Part shown: piece by piece, positions 1-5,104 of the stretch
Numbering within the stretch: position 1 is the stretch's first letter
Layout: every line of letters begins with the position of its first letter
Source: ZC4RG20 sp964518995
GTDB lineage: Bacteria; Pseudomonadota; Gammaproteobacteria; Steroidobacterales; Rariloculaceae
Reading direction: 5' to 3'
DNA length: 15,878 nucleotides
Assembly (NCBI GenBank): GCA_964518995.1
Contig: CAZFJU010000092.1
Coordinates: forward strand, 1-15,878
The notes under the pieces: model-generated
The model's input: the letters and a program-made list of their open reading frames with translations, nothing else
Told to the model about the DNA's origin: nothing
The model's database searches: none
Position numbers and translations under genes: made by a program

Positions 1-1
1 G

Positions 2-1687
2 GTCGACGTCGAGCCCGCGCGGCCCGAAGCCCGGCTCCGGCACGCGATAGAGCTCACTGATGCACGTCTCGGGCGGATTCGTGCCGCGATCCATGCGCAC
101 CAGATAGCCGGGATAGTCCGTGAGCGCGGCCCACGCGACATTCTCCTCGCCCTCCGCCGGGCTCGGCTGCACGCCATAGACCTGGCCGCCGACGCGCGTA
201 TCGCGGGAAGGATCGTACGGCTGGTTCGGCTCGTTCCATGGCTTCGTGATGCGGCCGTCGCCGTTCGTGTCGATCACGATCGGGCACCAGCCCTGCGAGG
301 CTTGCTCGTCGCCGGTTTCCTCGAACTGCCGCGTGTTGATCCAGCCGAGATAGCCCGCGCTGATCAGCGGATTGAACCAGAGCGTATCGTCCTCGTCGTA
401 GCCGAACTGCAGATGGTGGGTCGTGAAGCACGTGTCGATCAGCGTGAATTCGTCGGTCTCCGGGTCGTAGTACGACGCGTGCCGCCCGGCGTTGTTGATC
501 GGGAAGTACTGCGCGAACGGGTTCGACGAGCCTTCGCGGCACCAATCGGGGTTGCTGCCCGTGCGAATCGCCGAGGTCAGCCACACGCGCCCCCGGTCGT
601 CGACCATCGGGTTATGCGGGTCCGACGGCTGCTCCGCGCCCCAATGATGGAAATTGCCGTAGAACGGCGATGCACCGGTCGGCGGCGGGAACCGCGTCGA
701 CACCTCGGTCGGATCCTGGCGCGTCGGAATGACGACTTCGTGCGTGATATGCGTGTTCGGATCCAGCACGGTCAGCTTGCCGTGACCGCTCGAGACGGCG
801 TAGACCGGCCCGTTCGCGTTCACGGTCGGATCGCGCTTGTCGGTCACGATCTCGTCGTGCATGTAGGACGTCGGCGTGCCCCAATCCCACATCGTGACCA
901 CCGCGTTGCGCTCGACGCCCTCCGGACGCCGCGGCGGCGGCGGCACTTCGCCCTCCGCGATGCGGTCCGTCCAGTCGGCAAATTGCTCGAGGCTCCGGTC
1001 CGGGCCCAGTGTAACGAGCCGCGAGTACATGTCACTGCCGCGCACGCCGGTGCGCAGCCGCCGCTCCCACATCTGCACGGACGTGGCGTCGGTCAGCCCC
1101 TCTTGCGCCTTGAATTCGTCGCTCCAATGGGCGAACGAGCGCGTGGTCTCGTTGCCGACCTGGTGACAGAAATTGCAGCCGAGCTTGAGCATGTCGAGCC
1201 ATTGCGCCTGGCTTTCCATCGTGACGCCGAGGCCTTCGCCCGTGCCGCCTCCGGCCCGGAACTCTTCGCTCGCCGGCGGCTCGAGCAACGCCCACCAGTG
1301 ATCGCCCGGATAAATCTCCGCGGCTTCGGCCGGCGTCGCCGCCGTTTCGACCTGCAGCGTCACGTCGTGCGCGCCGGGCCGCAGATACGTTTGATCGGAA
1401 TCGCGCAGACCGTAGCCGCGCACCCACACGGTGTAGTTGACCGCCGGCAGCTCCGGTAATACGAAGCGGCCTTCGTCGTCGGTGACGACGATCTTCGCGA
1501 ATTTCGTCGGCAGATCATCCGTCTCGGCGATGACCCATACCCCGGCTTCGGGGCCGGATTCGCCGACGACGACGCCGGCGATATGCCCTTCCTGCGGCAG
1601 AACGCCCTCTTGCGCAGCGGCGCTGCCGACCGACAACGCCGCCCCGGCGACCGCTGCGGCCATGATTCTGATGGATCTCGCGACCAT
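2..1687 (-). CDS. Exported carboxypeptidase-regulatory-like domain protein with CxxCH haem motif and propeller-like C-terminal region (partial)
   Basis: 562 residues are visible and the C-terminus lies beyond the window edge. Residues 1-25 are a Sec signal peptide (charged start, Ala-rich core, SAAAQ cleavage). Residues about 34-115 look like a carboxypeptidase-regulatory-like (transthyretin-like) beta-sandwich, with 'GVVVGESGPEAGVWVIAETD' and 'TDDEGRFVLPELP'. C171, C174 and H175 (CNFCHQ) form a c-type haem motif within a Trp- and Arg-rich helical stretch. From about residue 250 onward the sequence has repeated 'GPVYAVSSGHGKLTVLDP' and 'GRVWLTSAI' segments, like streptogramin-lyase/NHL-type propellers. 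ATG 1687 is chosen because it begins the signal peptide and follows a GGGG stretch. Role inferred: periplasmic haem protein, perhaps a sugar, aromatic or quinoprotein-like dehydrogenase partner. Substrate unknown. Divergent from the BlaI-type repressor gene. The reading frame is secure; the biochemical role is not. Confidence 0.82.
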   Translation of the reverse strand, partial: MVARSIRIMAAAVAGAALSVGSAAAQEGVLPQEGHIAGVVVGESGPEAGVWVIAETDDLPTKFAKIVVTDDEGRFVLPELPAVNYTVWVRGYGLRDSDQTYLRPGAHDVTLQVETAATPAEAAEIYPGDHWWALLEPPASEEFRAGGGTGEGLGVTMESQAQWLDMLKLGCNFCHQVGNETTRSFAHWSDEFKAQEGLTDATSVQMWERRLRTGVRGSDMYSRLVTLGPDRSLEQFADWTDRIAEGEVPPPPRRPEGVERNAVVTMWDWGTPTSYMHDEIVTDKRDPTVNANGPVYAVSSGHGKLTVLDPNTHITHEVVIPTRQDPTEVSTRFPPPTGASPFYGNFHHWGAEQPSDPHNPMVDDRGRVWLTSAIRTGSNPDWCREGSSNPFAQYFPINNAGRHASYYDPETDEFTLIDTCFTTHHLQFGYDEDDTLWFNPLISAGYLGWINTRQFEETGDEQASQGWCPIVIDTNGDGRITKPWNEPNQPYDPSRDTRVGGQVYGVQPSPAEGEENVAWAALTDYPGYLVRMDRGTNPPETCISELYRVPEPGFGPRGLDVD

Positions 1688-1715
1688 TCGTTTCCCCGTT
1701 GAGATATTTGCTATC

Positions 1716-1731
1716 CCGCACGAGCGTGCGG
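1716..1731. other. Small perfect hairpin in the leader of the haem-motif gene
   Basis: CCGCAC and GTGCGG arms (6 bp) flank a GAGC tetraloop, 29-44 bases upstream of ATG 1687 on the minus strand. It would lie in the 5' untranslated region if transcription starts further upstream. A second perfect 14-base GC palindrome sits at 1773-1786. Function unknown; in DNA this GC-rich such hairpins can arise by chance. Confidence 0.3.
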
Positions 1732-1801
1732 CGGAGAATAGGCTACCACGTCCGGCCCGGCCGGTGATGCCTGCCGCGGCCGCGGCGGGGGCTTGCACAA
1801 T

Positions 1802-1836
1802 CTACGGTACAGTAGTAGCTTCTCCTACATGAGTAG
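1802..1836. promoter_or_regulatory. Candidate BlaI-type operator: paired CTAC/GTAG dyads at the repressor start
   Basis: Two inverted repeats with identical outer arms lie in tandem. 1802-1815 (CTACGGTACAGTAG) matches its own reverse complement at 12 of 14 positions. 1825-1836 (CTACATGAGTAG) has perfect 4-bp arms and spans the ATG at 1829. BlaI/MecI/CopY family repressors bind dyads with TACA/TGTA or CTAC/GTAG half-sites, so autoregulation is likely (inference). A possible promoter overlaps: TTGCAC at 1793-1798, 17 bases, then TAGCTT at 1816-1821. That would put the transcript start at or very near the ATG, giving a leaderless mRNA, in line with the lack of a Shine-Dalgarno sequence. Confidence 0.5.
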
Positions 1837-2227
1837 TAAGAAGAAGCGAAAGCCTTTGCTGAGCCGGCTCGAGCTCAAGGTCATGGATGCGCTGTGGCGC
1901 CTCGGCCCGTGCTCCGTGCGCGAAATCCAGGAACACTTTCCCGAGAAGGGCCGCCCGGCCTACACGACGGTGCAGACGATCGTCTATCGGCTGGAGAACA
2001 AGGGGGCGGTGCAGCGGACGAAGAAGATCGGCAATGCACATATCTTCGAGCCGTTGCTGTCGCCGGAGTCCGCGCGCCGGCCGATCGTGGACGAGCTGTT
2101 GAGCCTGTTCGGCGGGCGCCCGCAGCCGCTGATCTCGCATCTGATCGAGACCGGCCGGCTGACGATGGCAGACATCGAAGAGGCCCGGCGGGCGCTCGAA
2201 GCGTCAAAAGAAGAAGGCGAAAATTAA
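1829..2227 (+). CDS. blaI: BlaI/MecI/CopY-family transcriptional repressor
   Basis: 132 residues, the usual size for the family. Residues about 10-75 form the winged helix, with 'SRLELKVMDALWRLGPCSVREIQ' as helices 1-2 and 'YTTVQTIVYRLENKG' (45-59) as recognition helix and turn, a strong family signature. The C-terminal part ('VDELLSLFGGRPQPLISHLIE') is the dimerisation region. The Asn-Phe bond cleaved in staphylococcal BlaI is not visible, so release from DNA may use another cut or no cut. An in-frame TTG at 1793 would add 12 residues, but ATG 1829 is preferred because homologues begin with a short basic tail (MSSKKKRK) and the TTG overlaps the likely promoter. Ten bases separate it from the M56 peptidase gene, so the two form an operon in the classic repressor-sensor arrangement. 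The symbol marks the family, not proven beta-lactam control. Confidence 0.88.
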   Translation: MSSKKKRKPLLSRLELKVMDALWRLGPCSVREIQEHFPEKGRPAYTTVQTIVYRLENKGAVQRTKKIGNAHIFEPLLSPESARRPIVDELLSLFGGRPQPLISHLIETGRLTMADIEEARRALEASKEEGEN

Positions 2228-2237
2228 GGAGCTCGCG

Positions 2238-3512
2238 ATGCTGGTCGGATTCGCGAATCATCTGTGGCAGTCGACGCTTTTCGTCCTGGCGATCGCGCTC
2301 GTCGTGCGGCTGTTCCGCAACGACGCCGCGCGCTTCCGCTACGCGCTCTGGCTCGCCGCGTCGGCCAAGTTTCTCGTGCCGTTCTCGCTCCTCGCCGCAG
2401 TGGGCGCTGCGCTCGCGCCGCCCCCGATGAGCCCGATACGGACGATCACCGCTTGGCCGGGCACGCTCGAGCGGCTCGCCGAGCCCGTCCAGGCCGAGGT
2501 CATCCCGCCGTCCGCGACGGTGGCGCTGCTCGCCGTCTGGATCGCCGGCGCGCTGTGCGTGCTGCTCGGCGCGGCATTTCGCGCGCGTCTGCTCGGCGCG
2601 ATCGTGCGCGACGCGGCGGCAGCCGCCGAGCCCGGCCGCGTCGCGGCGGCGCTGCCGGTGCGCTTTTCAAGCACGCGCCTCGAGCCGGCGCTGGTCGGCG
2701 TCGTTCGGCCCGTGCTGCTGCTGCCGAAAGACCTCGAAGCGCGGCTGAGTCCCGCGCAGCTCGACGCCGTGATCGCGCACGAGCTCTGCCACTGGCGGCG
2801 CCGGGACAATCTCACGGGCGCGCTGCATATCGTCGTCGAGGCGTTGTTCTGGTTCTACCCGCTCGTCTGGTGGATCGGCTCGCGGCTGCTGCACGAGCGC
2901 GAGCACGCTTGCGACGAAGCGGTCATCGCCGCCGGTCACGATCGGCGCACCTATGCCGAGGCGATTCTGAACGTCGCCGAGCTGTCCGTCGTGTCGCCGG
3001 TGCGATGCGCGGCCGGAGTCGGCGGCGACGATCTCAAAGGCCGCATCACGGCCGTCATGAGGAGACCCGCCATGAAGAGACTCGGAAGACGCAAATCCGC
3101 GCTATTGAACCTCGGCGCATTGTCTGCGCTCGCGGTGCCCGTGGTCGCCGGCTGGATCGCCGCGGCCACGGCCGAGGCGCAGGTGGAAGAGTACCTGCCG
3201 ATCGTCAAGATCGCGCCGTACTACCCGGAGGAGGCGGCCGCGCTCCGCCTCGAGGGCTACGTGATCGTGGAATTCACGGTCACCGAGTCCGGCAGCGTCG
3301 AGGACCTGCTCGTCGTCGAATCGAGCTCGCCGATTTTCGAACCGGCCGCGCTCGACGCCGTATCGAAGTTCAAGTACGCGCCGAGGCTCATCAACGGCAA
3401 CCCGGTCGCGGTTCCCGGCGTGCGCAACCGTATCACCTTCGTCCTCGAAAACCACGACGACTTGGTGCACGAGCGCGGCGGCGACGCGACGCCGGCGGCG
3501 GGCAACGTCTAG
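2238..3512 (+). CDS. M56 (BlaR1-like) membrane metallopeptidase fused to a C-terminal TonB domain
   Basis: 424 residues, with a good Shine-Dalgarno (AAGGAG) 6 bases before the ATG. Hydrophobic segments lie at about 8-25, 38-60, 94-115, 195-215 and 286-310. The zinc site HELCH is at 181-185, followed by the family's 'WRRRDN', with a probable third ligand in the acidic 'HEREHACDEAV' stretch (219-229). In BlaR1 the C-terminal extracytoplasmic domain binds penicillin. Here residues about 318-405 are instead a TonB C-terminal fold ('YYPEEAAALRLEGYVIVEFTV ... FEPAALDAVSKFKYAP'). Both halves are in one uninterrupted frame. By analogy the protease would sense an envelope signal through the TonB-like domain and inactivate the upstream repressor (inference). 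TonB-M56 fusions occur in other proteobacteria, but their ligand is not established. The transporter-energising role of TonB is an alternative, although no Pro-rich spacer is present. Confidence 0.85.
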   Translation: MLVGFANHLWQSTLFVLAIALVVRLFRNDAARFRYALWLAASAKFLVPFSLLAAVGAALAPPPMSPIRTITAWPGTLERLAEPVQAEVIPPSATVALLAVWIAGALCVLLGAAFRARLLGAIVRDAAAAAEPGRVAAALPVRFSSTRLEPALVGVVRPVLLLPKDLEARLSPAQLDAVIAHELCHWRRRDNLTGALHIVVEALFWFYPLVWWIGSRLLHEREHACDEAVIAAGHDRRTYAEAILNVAELSVVSPVRCAAGVGGDDLKGRITAVMRRPAMKRLGRRKSALLNLGALSALAVPVVAGWIAAATAEAQVEEYLPIVKIAPYYPEEAAALRLEGYVIVEFTVTESGSVEDLLVVESSSPIFEPAALDAVSKFKYAPRLINGNPVAVPGVRNRITFVLENHDDLVHERGGDATPAAGNV

Positions 3513-3523
3513 AGCAGCGGCTC

Positions 3524-3557
3524 GCGCGGGCGCCGGCAAGCCACCGGCGACCCGCGC
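3524..3557. terminator. GC-rich hairpin after the M56-TonB gene
   Basis: Arms GCGCGGG-CGCCGG and CCGGCG-A-CCCGCGC pair over about 13 bp with one bulged base and a 7-base loop, 12 bases after the stop codon at 3512. No U-tract follows on the plus strand, so intrinsic termination would be imperfect. It may instead act as an mRNA-stabilising or bidirectional structure. Confidence 0.45.
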
Positions 3558-3565
3558 AAGAGCCA

Positions 3566-3628
3566 TACGCCGCTTACGCGACGCGCCTGCTGGGCGCCTC
3601 GTACTCCGCTCGCGTGACGCGCCTACTG
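3566..3628. repeat. Degenerate 27-base direct repeat at the cytochrome stop codon
   Basis: 3566-3592 and 3602-3628 match at 22 of 27 positions with a period of 36 bases, a multiple of 3. On the minus strand the copy at 3602-3628 includes the cytochrome gene's final CAG and its TAG stop; the other copy reads CAG CAG at the same place. The frame would continue for about 35 codons if the stop were CAG, so this may be a decayed C-terminal repeat of the protein. Confidence 0.4.
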
Positions 3629-4141
3629 GACACCGATCACGCCCGGGTTGTATTGCTGGTGGCACGCTTCGCACGGCGGATAGAGCACATCGCCAGCGGT
3701 CAGCAGCGCGTCGTGATCGCGTTCACGAATGGCCTCGAGCGCGTCGAGCCCGGCGTCGATCATGATCTGGTTGTAGGCTTGCCAGCCGGGCTGCCGCGCC
3801 CATTCGTCATCCATCGGCCCGGTGCCGCCGAGCGCGACGACATTCGCCGCGGTCAGCAGCGTCACCGCCGCCTCCTCGAGCGCCACCCATTGCTGCTCCT
3901 CCGTGGGCGGCTCGTAGGCATTCCACAGCGTATTCGTCGCCGGGGTGATCGTCTGTTCCATCACCTCCTTGATCGAGACCAGCGGCGTAAACTCCGGCGC
4001 CATTGTCCCGTCTTCCTGTGCCAGCGTCGGCGCGCCGAGCAGCAGGATGGCCGCGGCTGCCGTCGCGGCGATGGCCGCGGCTGCCGTCGCGGCATTCGGC
4101 CGCGGCAGCGCGCCGCGCCTATGCAGACTTGCCATCCTCAT
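3623..4141 (-). CDS. Cytochrome c556/c'-like exported monohaem protein
   Basis: 172 residues. ATG 4141 is chosen because AGGAGG lies 4 bases upstream; longer frames have no ribosome site. Residues 1-41 are an unusually long Ala-rich signal peptide ending LAQ|ED. The mature part is helical with 'VSIKEVMEQTITPATNTLWNA', whose Met (about 61) sits where c556-type cytochromes place the axial ligand. The haem motif C157-E-A-C160-H161 is close to the C-terminus, as in four-helix-bundle cytochromes c' and c556. Likely role: periplasmic electron carrier or small-molecule-responsive haem protein. It is divergent from the DUF6491-like gene and near the cbb3 operon, but not part of it. The length suits the class. 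Partner unknown. Confidence 0.8.
   Translation of the reverse strand: MRMASLHRRGALPRPNAATAAAAIAATAAAAILLLGAPTLAQEDGTMAPEFTPLVSIKEVMEQTITPATNTLWNAYEPPTEEQQWVALEEAAVTLLTAANVVALGGTGPMDDEWARQPGWQAYNQIMIDAGLDALEAIRERDHDALLTAGDVLYPPCEACHQQYNPGVIGVQ
4047..4094. repeat. 24-base tandem duplication inside the cytochrome signal peptide
   Basis: 4047-4070 and 4071-4094 are identical except for the final base (G versus A). The repeat encodes two adjacent copies of AATAAAAI (residues 17-24 and 25-32) in the hydrophobic core. It keeps frame and lengthens the core by 8 residues. This is a slip-strand type duplication and probably recent, given the near identity. Confidence 0.85.
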
Positions 4142-4294
4142 GTCCCCTCCTGTTTCCCCTACGGCACCGATGCGAGTATCGGTTGCCGAATGCGGCAGAT
4201 AAAGTAGCGAAAACCGCGATACGCCAGCCTCGTTTAGAGCCTGTGCTATAAAGATCGGTAATCGACTCCCGCACTGAGTCAAGGAGGTGGTGTC
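4142..4294. promoter_or_regulatory. Divergent promoter region between the cytochrome and DUF6491-like genes
   Basis: This 153-base gap has no credible coding sequence. On the plus strand TATAAA at 4247-4252 is a candidate -10 box about 42 bases before the ATG; I see no good -35 partner. Strong ribosome sites lie at both ends (AAGGAGGTGG at 4281-4290 plus; AGGAGG just upstream of 4141 minus). The stretch 4190-4260 is AT-richer than the genes on either side. Confidence 0.35.
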
Positions 4295-4798
4295 ATGCCG
4301 GCCATCCGCACAGCCGCAATCTTCACCGTAATGCTCTGCGCGACACCGGCGCTCGGCCAAGACGGCGAAGCGCAAAGCAACGAGCCCGTTCTCGACCGCA
4401 CGCCGCGCAGCTGCATCCCGGCCTCGCGCATCCGCAGCACCGAGGTCATCGACGACAACACCATCATCTTTCGCATGCGCGCGCGCAACGAGGCGTATGT
4501 GAACTCGCTGCCGGTGCGTTGCCCGAACCTCGAGCGTGAAGGCCGCTTCACTTACCAGCTCCGTACCGGGCAGATCTGCGACGATACGACCATCACCGTG
4601 CTCGAGCTATTCGGTGCCGGCCTTGGCGTCACGTGCCGGCTCGGGCAGTTTCGCCCGATCACGGTCGCGGAGATCGATGAGCTCAAACGCGTACGGGAGG
4701 GCGGCAGCGGCAGCGCCATCGACGTCGAAGAGGTCGAGGTGCCGGCCGACGAGACAGAACGCCGCGGCGGCGCGGACGAGGACGGCGAGAACGACTGA
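4295..4798 (+). CDS. Exported DUF6491-like protein with four cysteines and an acidic tail
   Basis: 167 residues, with a perfect Shine-Dalgarno (AAGGAGGTGG) 4 bases before the ATG. Residues 1-21 are a signal peptide (cut near ALG|QD). The mature core has four cysteines at 40, 76, 95 and 114 and the pattern 'CIPASRIRSTEVIDDNTIIF ... YVNSLPVRCPNLE ... ICDDTTITVLE', which I recognise as the DUF6491 type, a small family of unknown function in proteobacteria. The cysteines could form two disulfides in the periplasm. The last 25 residues are strongly acidic (EEVEVPADETERRGGADEDGEND) and probably disordered. Family assignment is from memory of the pattern, so moderately sure; function not assigned. 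Confidence 0.72.
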   Translation: MPAIRTAAIFTVMLCATPALGQDGEAQSNEPVLDRTPRSCIPASRIRSTEVIDDNTIIFRMRARNEAYVNSLPVRCPNLEREGRFTYQLRTGQICDDTTITVLELFGAGLGVTCRLGQFRPITVAEIDELKRVREGGSGSAIDVEEVEVPADETERRGGADEDGEND

Positions 4799-4807
4799 GC
4801 GGCCGCG

Positions 4808-4824
4808 CCGGCTCGCCGCCGAGC
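4808..4824. terminator. Short hairpin between convergent DUF6491-like and ccoS genes
   Basis: GCTCG (4811-4815) and CGAGC (4820-4824) form a 5-bp stem with a CCGC loop in the 33-base gap between two convergent stop codons. The stem is short and no T-tract follows, so it is only a weak candidate for a shared terminator. Confidence 0.22.
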
Positions 4825-4831
4825 GGTCACC

Positions 4832-5104
4832 TCAGCCCGGCAAACGGTACCGCATGGGGGGGCGCTCGGGCGGCTCCGCGGCGACGGGCGTCGTTCCAAC
4901 GCGAGGCGCTGCATGGTCGTCCGCATCCGGATCGACGGCACCCCGATAGGATTCCGGCACCGCGGTGGGATCGTCATCGAGCGGCAGGAGCCCGGGCGTC
5001 TCCAGATCGGCGAACTGGTCGTGATCCACCGCCCAGAAGAACGCGAGCGCTGCGCCTGCGAGAAGCAGCAAAGACAGCGGAATCATGATGAGCAGCACGT
5101 TCAT
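4832..5104 (-). CDS. ccoS: cbb3-type cytochrome oxidase assembly protein CcoS
   Basis: 90 residues. The N-terminal single membrane helix (3-26) is followed by 'WAVDHDQFADLETPGLLPLDDD', the conserved CcoS signature of an aromatic, Asp-rich loop right after the helix. CcoS is a small inner-membrane protein needed to put haem b and copper into the CcoN subunit. Its start overlaps the stop of ccoI by ATGA (5101-5104), showing translational coupling. The C-terminal 45 residues (Pro- and Asp-rich, ending RYRLPG) extend beyond the typical 50-70-residue CcoS and look disordered. It is the last gene of the cbb3 locus. Confidence 0.92.
   Translation of the reverse strand: MNVLLIMIPLSLLLLAGAALAFFWAVDHDQFADLETPGLLPLDDDPTAVPESYRGAVDPDADDHAAPRVGTTPVAAEPPERPPMRYRLPG

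Noticed and set aside
302..1459. Long open frame on the plus strand (385 codons) opposite the haem-motif gene
   Set aside because: It is Arg-rich with no recognisable domain and lies antisense to a frame with signal peptide, haem motif and beta-sandwich signatures. High GC keeps antisense frames open.
2264..4207. Very long plus-strand frame (647 codons) overlapping the M56-TonB and cytochrome genes
   Set aside because: The Arg/Ala-rich low-complexity composition is that of a shifted-frame read of GC-rich genes; it has no ribosome site and crosses two well supported genes.
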